A stretch of DNA of 64,000 nt from Xiphophorus maculatus (Eukaryota; Chordata; Actinopteri; Cyprinodontiformes; Poeciliidae): NCBI RefSeq assembly GCF_002775205.1, contig NC_036464.1, positions 9,355,291 through 9,419,290 on the forward strand. Direction: 5' to 3'. Of this stretch, positions 40,601-52,642 are shown piece after piece. How positions within the stretch are numbered: the first letter of the stretch is position 1; each line of letters begins with the position of its first letter. Under the pieces are notes generated by a model, which was given only the letters and a program-made list of their open reading frames with translations, was not told the DNA's origin and made no database searches. Position numbers and translations under genes: made by a program.

Positions 40601-43600
40601 TGGACTAAAATCTAGGAGCACATTTCTGGGATTATTTTGGTTGGCCCAAATCTTTCTGCTACACGGCCAACATTATGGGCACAAATCATTTTGTGCTTGT
40701 AAATTCAGTTTAGCAAACTGGCTTTTACAAAGCACTGAGATTTTAGCAGCTGGAGAAGAGATTACACCTCAGTTTTATACAATCAGCAAGCCGATCAGCT
40801 TGCAGATTGTATAAATGATATCTTTAAGTCTATAAATTAAATATATAGATTTATATCTTTAAATTAAGATATAAAGCTAACCTTTGCATGTACCTTTTGA
40901 GTTGCATATGGGAATTTTGACAGGCTGTAAAACCCCAAAATGCTTAATCAAAAGATTTATTTGAAGCAAGTTAAACATTTCTGTATCTCCTGATTCACAG
41001 CCTGATGCAACAGAATGATCTTCAACTTAAGATGGACACGTTGAGGGCAGAAGAGCTCAACATGTAGATTTCCCCCGTCTGATCATTTTTTCAAATCCTT
41101 CATTTCCTCAATATTAGAGTTCTGTGTAAGATGTTATAGTTGTCAGTATTCATGAATAGTGAAAACTATTCTAACAATAGTTTCCATAATAAAACTGTTC
41201 AATAATTTAAAGAATGACTGAAATGCAAAGTTTGGTTGTACTTTGAGGTCCGGCAAAATGATGTTTCAAGTGCTTGCAGTGCTTGATATGTTTTATAAGT
41301 AACCAATTCTCTTTGATGCAATTAAAAGAGCCAATTCAATTTTTGGCTAGACTAATCTCCCATAAGGAGGAAACACTAGTCTTTATAAAATGTGAGAATA
41401 TGCAAAGGTTATAAAATGTTATAAAGACCATGACGTAAATTTGCTGACTATGTGGTTCAAACTAACAAACCAGAGCAAGGCTCAGAGCATGCAGAGTTTA
41501 AGTTGTGCTGATTATAGCATGTTTTGAAAATGCAACGAACATCAGGATCAAAGAAAGGTTTTGGTTCATTTATCTCACAGAAACGGAGAATCCTCCCACA
41601 CTGCGTCGCATGGGGACCTGAAAGTATCGCTGGGAGAACTGGATGCAACTCCACTCAACATAAAACTGCCTCAGTATAAGAATGTGTATCTCTATATTAC
41701 AAATACATAAGCCTGCAGTAGAACATGATTTCACTTTATCCTGTTCCTTTTTTATTCTCCCAATCTGTTACTGCCTCAGACTTGTAAGAGGCTGCTCTGA
41801 AATCTCTCATATTAATTACTTTCTCTTTGCCACATGCCCTGTAACCAATCTTCGGAAGCTGGCACTGCATAACTTTGCATTCTAAATCTCCTTTGAATAT
41901 AGAATCCAAAACCCAGTTTACAACGCTCTCGGTCAACTTTTCTTGTGTAAGTGCTCAGAAATTTTCATTTTGCTTTTGCCAACAGCATCACCTGAATTAA
42001 ACACGAAATGGCTAGAAACTAGGATGTACACATCATATGGAGAACATAAACTTTGCATAAGATAAGACAAACATGCAGGCTAGAGTGGAATATTTTAAAA
42101 CATATCAAAGGCCATCTTTGAATTTAGACAAGAGCTCCAGGTAAAGGTATATAAAAAGCCTCAAAAACATTTTTTAATCGCAGTACAGTCCATTTTAGCT
42201 AAGAGGATACTACTTCGTGTACCAACCTTGTAAAAATGTTACTGAATACCAAGAGATCTTTGACTTTTTCTTCTTTTTTTTTTTAAACACACAATCCCTC
42301 TAGATTGTCCAGAGTCCTGGTTCTCACTTATGCTCTTCTCTTCAGCACCCCCTGTAAATTTTTAGCAGGATTTGTACCTCGTTTCCACTGAGTGGTATGG
42401 GTCGCAATGGTTAGGTACGCCACTTTCTGTTTGCAATGTAAAAGCGGACCATACAACCAACCTCTACTGCACCATACCTGGATCCCCTTCACTTATTCGT
42501 CCACAGGACAACGTTACGGAAAAGTTGAGCTTCTGGCACTAACCAGTCCAAGAAGGCGAAAAAAAACCCCACAACAAGTCACTTGCTAGTGCATTATGTT
42601 TGTCACACTATTATGAAGCAACATTTAGGAACCCTGTCTGTCCAGAGAGACCAACTGGCAGTGGGAATGCTCTGAATACATCAGATCACAAAAATAGAGA
42701 ACTGAACCAACGCATGCTGCTCTGTCGAAGTGACATGAGTTTGCTTTGGAAGGAGGATGATTCTTTTAGGGGCAAAAAGTTTGTGTTGCCTTGGCCTTAA
42801 GCTTTGGATCCAATGCTGCAAAACGTCACAAGTTGCGACATAAAATACCATGCACTCTAAAGACCCCTGGACTTTTGGAAGAAAGAGCATCACAGATCCT
42901 TCAACATCTCATATCCAAAATTAAGATTGGAAATGAAATGTTTTTCCAAATATTTCTGCTTTCACACCAAAGACATCTGGAGATCTTTTAACTAAAAAGC
43001 TTGATCCAATTCTCAGTCCAAATCAATTCAGATAAAAGCCCCAGTAAGGTTTGACAAACACCACATATCTATTAAGACACCTACTCCAGATCTGGTTCCC
43101 AAGGAATGCCATGAAATAGTGGTACTTTCACTCATGGCTAACATACCATAAAAAATGTCAGCCAATGTCCACATAACACTTAAAAGTTGTCATTTTAATA
43201 GCACATTTTAAGCTTATATGCATCTCAGTAGAAGCCTTCTACGTCAGCAATGCCATTTATTTTTTCCTCCTTGGCAGAATGCAAATCCACCTGAAGACAA
43301 ATGTCAAATCCATAAAGTCATTCATTAAACACTTAGAGATCCAGCAATATCAGTGGGCCCACCAGTCATCAGCACAGTGGCATTTTCGCCTGGATGTTAA
43401 ATTGAATCATGTATAATAAAAGATGCGGATACATGAATGGATAGATTCAAATATAACATATCTGTCAAGCTCTGAGTGGAAATGGACCAGCCTTCCCTCT
43501 GAGCAAAAATAAACTGCAAGATTACGCAGACACTTACAGCGCTTTAATTTATATGCAAGACATTCAGCGACCAAAGTGCCATGTGTCAATATTCAAGATC

Positions 43601-46600
43601 TCTTAATTAGGTGCAGTGACAGCAGCTAATGAGTCCAGGGCTGTCAAGCTACTAAAAGTCACCTGCTAATTATCCAACACCCACATGCAGACCTTGGCAC
43701 ACAAAATATCCCCCCCTCCCCAAATGTGAACCTAAAAAGTAGCAGGGCCCTAAAATCTGTTGCTGAACCCTTTTCAAAGACTTTAGCTTAATTTCAACTT
43801 TAGCTTCAGGACTTTCACAATAGTTTCAAATTTGATAAAGAATTTACAATGAAGCATGTATGATGGAAAAGTCCCTCTACATTTTTCACAGAGTTACTGG
43901 TACACTTCTGTTTGATAAATAATGCAAGACGCGACACGGCCAAATACAGCGAGCTCCAAAAAGTGACATTTGGTGTTAGTTCAAGAATTAGGCACAAATT
44001 TAGCTGAAGAAAGGGGATGTTCAGTATAAACTCTGAGCTCGCAGCAGTGGCTCTGTTGAAACATTGGGTGGTTTCAGGATGATACCATTCTGTCCCTGCC
44101 ACAAGAAAAGACATGCAGTTTGCTTAAAAATCTTCATACAAGCTTCCCAAACACACCATCTCCAACAACTGACTCAAAAAGTTAGCTTTTGGATGCTGTT
44201 TAAATCCAGATAGTTAGAAAATCAGACTGAATGCTCAGCTGACCCCTCTATAAGGAAGTTATTCACAAGGCTCGCAGTGACACCAGCTGGCAGGAGCTGG
44301 TTACTATAAGCATCATTATTAAAGTAGAAAGGGGATCTGAGGCATCATTTATGCATTTATGGAGCCGTTTCCAGAAATAAAATGCAAATCTTTTATTTCA
44401 CAGGACAAAATTCAAAAATATTCACCCATTTTATATGCATTCTTGTTTTCAAAATGTTTTAACTTTCTTTTTTTCATTTCTAATTAGTTATTTTATTAAT
44501 ATAGTTAGTTTGGACATAAGCTACAATTCTATGCTTTATCTTGATTTATGGATAAATAATTTTTCTGCTGTTAAAATGAGCTGCACTGTTGTACCAGCAG
44601 TCCCCTGTAGGTCTGAGGATGTCTCAAGAATGAATCTAAGAACATTCATACATACAAACATATAGAGATGCTTACACAAGTAATATTTTGTGTATGGTTT
44701 GTTTCAATTAAAAAAAATAAAATAAAAAAATAGTAGTGCAATTTTTCCTCATTGTTCCTCATTTTGGAACATTTTATCCTAGTCTTATTTTTGAATGCTT
44801 TTTCTTTGACATCTTGTTACATTTGACTTAAAGATCACCCCCTTTCTCTGTTCAAAAATCCATCCAAATGTAATCAATGCAGGTCAAAATTGCACTCTAC
44901 ATACACACACACAGAGATCCAGCACAAACACACACATATATATATGTATAAATAAACAGGAATTAAGTAATCTTTGTACCTCCAGAATGCTCTGAGCACC
45001 CCTCCACTTAGTGTTCCACCGTTTGGCAAGTGTTTTGACCTGATGGAAAAAGCAAAAATATCCTGTATGATATCTAAAAGGAAATTGTGGTGGAAAATTA
45101 CTACAAGTTCACATCTGCTGATCATGTTATATGAAATGCTTGTAAACTCTGCGTAAAATAACTATTTGGGTTTCATGTACAAAGTTGGAAGTTGTTTTCT
45201 GCAGCTGCATCAGAACCAGTCTGTCTCGCCCCTTGTTGTTAATTCTTTATCCTTGGTATAAAACTCATGTGTTGTCTCTGCCTGGCAGAGCTTTTCATCC
45301 AGACCTGCTTCATTATTGATTGTCCTACAACCTCTCTGTATTGTGCACAATATATTAATAAACCTGATTGAGTGATTTCACCTGACAGTGCTTGGTAAAA
45401 TAGTTTTTTCCACAACCGAAATCTTGAGTGTGTCTCTAATGTTTGACTTGCCTTTTCTTCATTGTATTGCAACTTCTCCCTTTGCTTTACAGAAGTAGCC
45501 CAATCCACATCAATAACCTGCATTGTTGGAGAAAACCATATAAAAGAATCAGCACACTGTTGTCATTTTGGATGGCATTTTGTATTCCTGACAGATTGCA
45601 GAACCTGAGCGGCTTCAGCTAGAAGTGTTCGAAGCCTGGTGACCTCAGCCTGCAGCTCTCTGAGCACTTTGGTGCTGCCGTCTGCATTCACTGTTGGGGT
45701 GTTTATTATGTTTTTAGCCCGGCTGGCAAAGCGCAGAGTGGTTAGGGTCTCCTCGTAGTTCACATCAGCAGGAGAAATGGCTGCCAAGAGAGGTCATCAT
45801 GCAAGAATGACGATTCGTCAGTCAAATTAAAGGTGGTGAACAAAGATTACTTTACTGCATTTCCAATAAGATAAAAAAATAGAATCCAAATAAATACAGT
45901 GGAAATGTCTTCATAACACATACTTGCTATAATTGTAGTTCTGGTGTTTCCACCAAGACTGTCTTTCAGTAGCCATGTCAGCACAGAGTTTCTGTAAGGA
46001 ATGAAGATCTGCTTCTTTTTTGCTGACTGTCCACTCACTGCAAGGTCAGCTACTGGTCAAATTGAAGAAAAAAAAAAAAACAATAATTAAGGGAAAGAAA
46101 AGTTTAATCTTTTGGCTCTAGAGATAAAATTTAGGAACCTAAAGGACTTTGCAATTAATTTTTCTATTGACCAGTCTGGTCAAAGTTTTGTTCTGATTTT
46201 GTCATTTCCAATAAAAATAAAATGTTTGCATCACTGCTTTTTAATAGTATCCATAACCCTAAAACCATCTACAATTTATCATGCTAAAACCACAAACTTC
46301 AGTGTTTTTCACAGAAGATTGTGTGACAAACACCATGTAGCACATAAATAAGTCTGGCATTTTTAATTCACCCCTCTTCATTCCCACACCCCTTGACCTG
46401 ATTTGATAATTGCACAGTCATCATCAAATCATCTGTAAATAATCTTATGTTAGTAAAAATTCAGTTCTGTGAAGGCCAGGCAAGAGAAAGTCGTGGAGAA
46501 GTTTAGAGGGTTACATTATAAAACAATAGAACAGCAAAGAATTTCATACATTATTGCATGCTTTGTAGTTGTAATAAAAGTGCTAAAATACTTAACTTTG

Positions 46601-49600
46601 TTCAGAATGAACTAACAATAATATACTGCTAACCAGCACGAGATGAAGCTAATTTATTAATCAAGCTGAATTTACCAAGAGCTGAGATCACACTGCTCAA
46701 GGTGACCAGGGATTTGTTGATGTTTGCACTTTCCTTCAGCCTGGTGCCCATGGCTTGCATCCCATCAGCTCTCTCACTGCCAGCCAGGTCCACCAGTTGG
46801 ATCTTACTGTGCCTCTCATGGGGCAACTCACCATCAAACCATCCCTGAAAAAGGAGGATCAAAGATCATTTCATACAGCTATGCATACACTTTAAACTGA
46901 ACAAAAATATTGCTTTAGATTTTGGAAGAAAAAAAAGATGTAATAAGTGTTTAATAAGCAGTGATATAATTTGAAGTAGGACTTTAAACAGTTTTCAAAT
47001 AAATGTTTCCAGAAACCACAGAAGGCAAGCAACTCGGCTTGCTTTCTGAGTTGCCTGCTCACATGTCACACCTGGGTAAAGATGATGGTGAAGATTGTGT
47101 GTGAACGGCTGCTGAAGTCATTCATGCCGGTGCTGGCGATAGTGCGGGTGGCATTCCCAAGCGTGATGAGGCTCTCCACATTACTCTGACTGAGCACCAC
47201 ATGTTTTGATAGATCTACACAGGCATTAGAGAGAAGAAAATTCTGAATGACATTTGAAACACTTTATGTAAGACTCAGATTAACAATTAAAATTGCGCAT
47301 TACTCTCAACATAAGGTCCATCCGTAGGGTGTTCTCTCACTTTCAAGACCCCTCCTTCTGAGCATGGCAGCTTCTTCCTTAGGAGGTCCTGTACACGCTC
47401 ATTGTAAATCTCCAGATAACTGGTGAGGGAAAAAAAAATGTTTCACAAAAAATTAAAGAAATTAGTGATTTAATTATCTGACTTTTTTTGCAGCAGCAGA
47501 AAGCAGGTAATGTAGTCTCCAAGTACTCAAGGCAACCAGAAGACATTTATCCTTCTACCCATACAAGTAAACTTGTTCAGGGGCCAAGTGACATTTTATT
47601 TTCCAGTTCTCCTGTGATGCAAATGTGGGACTGTCTTTTGTTGTGGAAATCTTTCATATTTCACTGTGTTCATCACTCACCATGTTGAGCCAGTAACGCA
47701 CAGTTGTGTACTAGATAACCCTCCTCAGAGAAGAGGCTTTTAGGTCAGAATACATAGTTTGACTAATCTTCATTTTGTAATATTAATGCATTCAAATTTT
47801 CAGATTACCGTAATTGTTTGCGTTAGCAGCCCTAAAACATTGAGTATTTTTATGTAACATGTTAACTATCTAACCAGTTTTCTGTATTTATTTCAGATTA
47901 ATAGGTAGAAGTCGTGACTTCTAATATGCCTATTCCCAGATACACAGTGGCCCTACCATTGATGGAATTAACTTTTCATGAGGTCCAGCAGATTTTTCAG
48001 CCGAGTTAAGGTCAGGTCATGAATTCTTCTCATTTTACTTCCCAAGACAAAGGAAATAGTGATTCTTTGTGTACAACAGAATGAAGCAATGATCAGCACA
48101 AAAATCTCCCACCAGATGAGTTTACATATTTTTACAAACCAGGAAAAGAAATGATTAGCTCAAGCTACACTCAAGTTAAAAAGTGTAAAATTATCACCCT
48201 TCTCTTTGCTGATTTTGCATCTTTTCACAGGCTAAATATTTAACCACCATCCAATGCAGCACAGGATGAATTAAACATTATAAAATTAGACCGTTTGTAT
48301 TTGAGTCCACTGCAATCATTTCAGTCTAAATGGATTCTCAACACGCAGACCCCTGGAGAGTCCTTGTTCCAAACATTCTTGGAATGTTAATTGCCAAGAA
48401 GCTGTTATTCATTTCCCCCCCTTTACATCCAGTTTTAATCAGTTAATTAAAACTGGATGTTTTGGATAATAGGCCTTAACCAATAAATCATGATCATATA
48501 ATATTTTCTGGGCTCCTATCAAGTTCCGTCATTGCTCAGTAAAATTGCCTAGTTATCGATTTTCTGCTTCCTTCAAGATGAGGAACAATTGAGGAGTCTC
48601 TTCCCTACACAAAATATTGGAGGATTTTAATACATTTCTTTCAAGATCAGGTTGCAAATCAATTCAAGTTTGTAAACTGTTCTGTAAAAAGTTTAAAGGT
48701 CAGGTTCATTTTTGGCTTTTTATTTTTGCAGTGAAGTTATACAACTTAATTTATTTTTAAATAAGAATCCACAAGGTCAACATGCATAGACATCAATATT
48801 TGTTTAAAAGTTAGTCACCTCCAGCTCTTTTGTAACCATCTTAAGACTTGTGGGATAATTCTAGTTAGATATTTGACTGCTTTCATTGCCAGAAGCTCGT
48901 TTAATTTGTTTTCTGCCACAGAACTTGCTTTTTGGTAAACTAGATAGTTTTGAATTGGGTTGAAGTCAAATAATTGATCACCCGATTTAACCTTTACAGA
49001 ACAAACTGCTCTTTGTGGCCACACCTGATTAAAACTTTAGGAGCAAAAATACTGAAGCTCAAAGAGTCTTGTGCGGACACTGTATAATTGTAGGGTAAGG
49101 AAAGAGGCATAAAAATGTGGGTTAACTAAACAAATGGAAAATAGCCTGTACTTGTTTAACACTTTATCAAGTCCAGAGGACACCACAGAGTTTTACACTA
49201 CATTCAAATGCTGAAGGATTTGAACGTGGCTATATTGTAGCTACAGATGCCCTGGGACAGACCAATAGAAGTGATCAAAGTTGTATTACAAATTTCAATC
49301 AAAATAATCACTATTTCCCTGCAAAAATGGCAATACCATCAAACTACAATGGACCCCGTCCCTGCAAATCAGTCTTTGAGGATTTAACAATTCACAGATT
49401 GTGGATCGTTACTCCAAATTACCCACAAAAAAAAGATTTCTCATTCAGATTTCTTCAATGAGCATGTAAAATATTTTTAAAAAGTGCTTTAAAAAATATT
49501 TCATAAAGCTAAAACATCAAGGTATTTTAGCTTCCTATGTTGCCATTAGCTTGTGTTTGCAGAGAAGCTAATCAAGGAGCTGCACTCATTCTCCTTACTG

Positions 49601-52600
49601 CTGATTGGCTGTACCCCCAACAGCAGATATGAGACTGTGGATATTAGCTTTTGTACTATTCCCAAGACAGTTTCCACTGTATGTATTAATGTATATTAAG
49701 GCAACACCTGAATCAAAAGGCTAAAATAACTCCTTGGCATGTTAGCAAATGTTGTAAAGCCCTGGTTATTACCAATTCATTTGATAGGTTTCTTGAAAGA
49801 GTGATGCATCCAAAAATTGAAGGACAGCGGCACTCAAGGACTGGACTTGCACTCAAAAAAACAAAAGGCACTGAAATTGCACGTTGCATGATTACTTCAC
49901 ACAGGAAAAAACTTTAATTAAAGACAAACTAAATGTTCATAACTCATAAATGTTGACATCTGCCTGGAACTGTAAGCAGCAGTATCTATGAAGACTTGAT
50001 GCATTTAACAAGAACTGCAACTGTACAATTGCTTACCTGACCTCCATTTGAAATGACATGCTGTCGCTCCTGCTGGATATCTCCAGGAACAACTCCTCAC
50101 AGATCCGTGGGATTAAACCTTTATCCACCTTTAATTGAGAAAATGTTGACAGAATCAAAACACCAATTTTAATCTCACATTAAAATTAGCTACATTTTGA
50201 TCCTATGACATAATCCAAGTGTTTACACGTTGCTGCAAACACAACTCAGCACATGCAAAGACTGCTGAACAACACAATCACCGCATCTAATATGGAGTCA
50301 TTGATGCATAAAAGCAATTTCAGTCCGAGCTGCTTGCCCTCTTGTTTTTAATTACAAAGTAACAGACAGTAGGCATTAAGAGCCATATATAATTATCCGA
50401 CGTTGACAGCAACTCTGCTGATGACCTTGCATGAGTCCCTTCAGCAGGTGACTAGAATCCTCCATCATAATGTAAGAATCTCATTGTGGTGAAAGGAATG
50501 GAGGTTTTACTACACTCATCACATTTTCTGATTAATGCAAAGTGAGAAGTCAGTATAATGAGGCTGCAGACTGTCAGTTTAGCAGGCAAGAGGTCAATGC
50601 ATGCTAACCCAGCTGCATTAGTTGGTGCATTTAAAAATGCATTTTTCAGCCTCCTGTGTGACTAAGAATTGTAGCTATAAACTAGTGCTAAATTAATTCA
50701 CATTTTTTATTGGAAGTCTGTGCCAACACAACCAGCTGTGATATCTGAATGAACAGATGACAATTATCTTTCAGCCAACAGTGCTTTTAACTCTTCAGAG
50801 TACTTTTTTTGTGAAGTGCCTTGAAACATGTTGTGAATTGGCCCTAGAAATTGGACTGAAATCAAATGAGGGATTTTATGTGATGGATCAACACAAAGTA
50901 GTGCATAGTTCTGGGGTGGATGGATACTTGTACACGGTTTTCATCTTTTCTTTTTTTTACAAATAAGTTTGAAACATTCGTAATGCATTAGCATTTAAGC
51001 TTCTTTATTGCAAATTCTCCAAATAAAATCCAGGGCAATGTATTGCTTTCAAAAGTGATCTAATTAGTAAATAAAGGTCACTTGTTTTTAATTTGATCTC
51101 GGTACAAGAACCAATGTTCTGTGAACATTTCAGACGTTGGTTAAACCACTTTAGTGAACAAACCGCAACATGAAAATGACTAACCGCTCAAGGATAACAT
51201 TGCGGACAAATTAGGGATAGGTTATAAAACAATAACTTCACCTTAAACATACCAATATAAAACACTAATCAAGCTGTCACAGAAGAGGGAAAAAAATGAC
51301 AACTATAAATCTACCAAGAGATGGCCACTTACCAAAACTGAAAAGCTGAACAAAGAGCATTAAGCAGCAAAGCTTTTATTAGTAACTCTGAACAAGCTGC
51401 ACAGTTATGGTGGGATAACTGATAACTACCAGTCACCAACTAAATAATCTTTATGTACAGAAACCATTTTTTGTTTAAAAAAAAAAAGTTCCAACACTAT
51501 CTCATTGTGAAACATGGTGGTGGCAACATCATGCTGTAGGGAAAAGGAAGCTGGCTTTGAGTAGATGGACAGATGAATGCAGTCATATAAGGAGAAATCC
51601 TGCAAGAAAACAAGTTTGAGGCTGCTTTTTCTGACAAAGCTAAAGCCAATTATTAAAAACTTACAAAAATGACACTACATGTGCAAAGACAGCAGAGACA
51701 GATACTGATAAATTTGCAACAGTAATTGCAAAGAAATGTGGTCAACTCTTTATGTTTTTACTCACAATATAAATGAGAGTAAAAATACATACACACATAT
51801 TTAAAGAATCGAAACTAAAACTATGCATTTGTTTCCTTCCAGTTCACATTAACGCACTGTCTGGTGTCGATCCAATACAAACTTCCAATATATAAAAAGA
51901 AAAAAGAAAAAACAGAAAATCTAAATTTAAGGTTTTAATGTGACAGAATGTGAGAGCTAAAAACCGATCTAGATATTGTTAGAAGGCGTTGTATTCAGCA
52001 GCAAAACATTTTTTTGCTGTAAAACAAAATGTAGAAATGATTCTTACTTTATTTCCCATCATGGTGTAAGATTTCCCTGAGCCCGTTTGGCCATATGCAA
52101 ACACACAAGCATTGTAACCATAAAATGCTGCTTTCAAAACGTCTGAGCCCAAGTTCTTGAAAATCTGAGAGATGAAAAGTTCATTTTTAAAATAAAAAGT
52201 TATTTCACTTCTGTACAACGCAAAATAAGAAATTTATAAATAAAATTCACCTTCTCCTGTGATGAAAATGTGGGACTGTCTGCATCAATTGAATCAAAGG
52301 AGTAGTCGTATGAAAACATTTTCCCTCTGTCCTTCAGTTTCTCCCCTCGACCAGCTAAAGGCTGGAATGTAAAGTGAATAGTCCACTTTAGGTAATAACT
52401 TAATTAAACCCATTCTAAACCTCGCTCATTTTTTGATAACGTACCTTATGAATAGATGTTGTGTTCCCCCTCATGTGAATTATCACCTTCGAGGATAACA
52501 ACTTTTCTCTGTCGGAAATAAATGGGCGTGATGTGACGTTCAATTTTAAAACGTTAAGATAAAAACAAAAGAAGAAATTCCATTGGACCCACCTTTTATT

Positions 52601-52642
52601 CAAAGGACGGACTCGGACCGCTACTTTCATCACCGAAGACAT
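23526..52642 (-). CDS. Kinesin-3 family motor protein, KIF16B/STARD9-like, 19 coding exons
   Basis: Predicted plus-end-directed microtubule motor for membrane cargo. Coding exons in transcript order: 52593-52642, 52445-52508, 52251-52361, 52048-52164, 50037-50128, 47304-47419, 47072-47214, 46676-46844, 45924-46049, 45605-45780, 45452-45517, 44980-45039, 37017-37136, 36533-36581, 36311-36448, 34869-34951, 33376-33464, 27535-27619, 23526-25682. All phases agree; the sum is 4011 nt (1336 aa plus stop). The start [16 protein letters not shown] is the usual kinesin N-terminus. Visible motifs: P-loop GQTGSGKS (100-107), switch I NDFSSRSH (215-222), switch II DLAGSE (250-255), a KKK run after ADL (K-loop region), and neck AKNIIN. 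A degenerate FHA domain spans about 431-585, followed by SGLLSS and [12 protein letters not shown], which match KIF16B closely. All introns are GT-AG except intron 11, which is GC-AG. The tail lacks the KIF16B coiled coil and PX domain. Exon joins are inferred from splice sites, phase and family alignment; orthology is unresolved. Confidence 0.9.
26355..26530 (+). repeat. Teleost dispersed repeat in kinesin intron 18
   Basis: Matches from memory the widespread fish repeat that reads as a block with TATATAGCGC-like and TTTACACTA-like words followed by CACATTCACCCA. A second degraded copy lies at about 49134-49210. Confidence 0.5.
27176..27206. repeat. (TTTA)n microsatellite
   Basis: Seven or so TTTA units within kinesin intron 18. 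Confidence 0.9.
29067..29100. repeat. Perfect 13-bp inverted repeat, 8-nt loop
   Basis: Arms 29067-29079 (CATTTGTAGTGTC) and 29088-29100 are exact reverse complements. Confidence 0.9.
30510..30965. mobile_element. Decayed Tc1-like relic containing a perfect hairpin
   Basis: Both ends carry Tc1-like terminal words: AAGTATTCACACCCATTG at about 30515 and AAAGGTATGAATACTTTTGG at about 30945 in inverted orientation. GGTGGTTCTATAAAG at 30776-30790 matches the tail of the family. No coding frame survives. Confidence 0.65.
30776..30813. repeat. Perfect 15-bp inverted repeat, 8-nt loop
   Basis: Arms 30776-30790 (GGTGGTTCTATAAAG) and 30799-30813 are exact reverse complements. They lie inside the Tc1-like relic. 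Confidence 0.93.
35197..35240. repeat. Perfect 20-bp inverted repeat with 4-nt loop
   Basis: Arms 35197-35216 and 35221-35240 are exact reverse complements. A partial direct copy of the left arm lies immediately upstream (35180-35196, GAAGCATGGAAAACTTT). It is located in kinesin intron 15 (34952-36310). Confidence 0.95.
37730..37990 (+). mobile_element. Decayed Tc1-like transposase fragment
   Basis: GTTTTGGAGTGGTTCAGCCA, GAATCCTGACTTAAATTTGA and GTAATGGCAAAGAGGCCTTC resemble the DDE-proximal end of a Tc1-like transposase gene. Stops and indels break it. Confidence 0.6.
39245..39896 (+). mobile_element. Internally deleted pogo-like DNA transposon with TA target site
   Basis: About 650 bp with terminal inverted repeats: left end TACCGTATTTTCTGGACTAC; right end, read on the minus strand, TACCGTATTTTTTGGATTAT. 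TA sits at both edges. The interior keeps the 5' part of a transposase gene and lacks the DDE catalytic region, so the copy is non-autonomous. Confidence 0.8.
39352..39830 (+). pseudogene. Truncated pogo-like transposase: helix-turn-helix DNA-binding part only
   Basis: The first frame (39352-39600) starts [20 protein letters not shown] and continues [20 protein letters not shown], a Psq/CENP-B-type helix-turn-helix as in pogo/Tigger and JRK/POGK proteins. A frameshift near 39600 moves the reading to a second frame with [20 protein letters not shown] and [12 protein letters not shown], the second CENP-B-like DNA-binding motif. The sequence then runs into the right terminal repeat at about 39790, and no DDE catalytic domain is present. 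It lies in kinesin intron 12, antisense to the gene. It is interpreted as a relic. Confidence 0.8.
40774..40815. repeat. 18-bp inverted repeat with one mismatch, 6-nt loop
   Basis: Arms 40774-40791 and 40798-40815 pair with a single A-A mismatch. They lie in kinesin intron 12. Confidence 0.88.
45040..45451 (-). other. GC-AG intron 11 of the kinesin gene
   Basis: The donor reads GCAAGT (plus-strand positions 45446-45451) after GAAGAAAAG, and the acceptor is CCATCAG at 45040. Splicing here joins EEK to [20 protein letters not shown]. That fits the KIF16B pattern of KEWTNKW followed by ILK, with both phases zero. No GT donor in range preserves frame. The intron is 412 nt, and most of it is the dispersed repeat copy B. 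Confidence 0.85.
45087..45395 (+). repeat. Dispersed repeat, copy B, LTR-like, inside kinesin intron 11
   Basis: The first ~225 bp match copy A at 15348-15566. It continues with CATTATTGATTGTCCTACAA and an AATAAA hexamer (about 45355-45361). TATAAAA is at about 45258. The arrangement of TATA and polyadenylation signals resembles an LTR, but terminal dinucleotides and target duplications were not found. Confidence 0.65.
46230..46540. mobile_element. Tc1-like relic in kinesin intron 8
   Basis: ACCACAAACTTCAGTGTTTT at about 46288, then TCTGTGAAGGCCAGGCA and GTCGTGGAGAAGTTTAGAGG match the Tc1-like family's 5' region. It is non-coding. Confidence 0.6.
47420..50036 (-). other. Kinesin intron 5
   Basis: 2.6 kb with no supported exon. 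It holds a perfect 15-bp hairpin at 48425-48460 and a degraded copy of the teleost dispersed repeat at about 49134-49210. Confidence 0.6.
48425..48460. repeat. Perfect 15-bp inverted repeat, 6-nt loop
   Basis: Arms 48425-48439 (ACATCCAGTTTTAAT) and 48446-48460 are exact reverse complements. They lie in kinesin intron 5. Confidence 0.93.
50830..51640 (+). mobile_element. Decayed Tc1-like transposon in kinesin intron 4
   Basis: Ordered matches to the Tc1-like family: GGATTTTATGTGATGGATCA at about 50871, AAATAAAATCCAGGGCAATG at about 51021, TCTACCAAGAGATGGCCACT at about 51311, and AAACATGGTGGTGGCAACAT at about 51510. It is antisense to the kinesin. The transposase frame is destroyed. Confidence 0.8.

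Larger units (their letters stand above)
37137..44979 (-). other. Kinesin intron 12
   Basis: 7.8 kb without supported exons. It contains a Tc1-like fragment (37730-37990), a pogo-like transposon (39245-39896), an 18-bp near-perfect hairpin (40774-40815) and a MITE-like stretch at about 42370-42540 (TCGTTTCCACTGAGTGGTAT). The rest is unremarkable AT-rich sequence. Confidence 0.6.

Noticed and set aside
45239-45523. Longer version of the kinesin exon reading through 45452 (94-codon open frame)
   Set aside because: Its GTGAAA donor would leave a phase that runs into a stop in the next exon. The GC donor at 45450-45451 restores the conserved linker.
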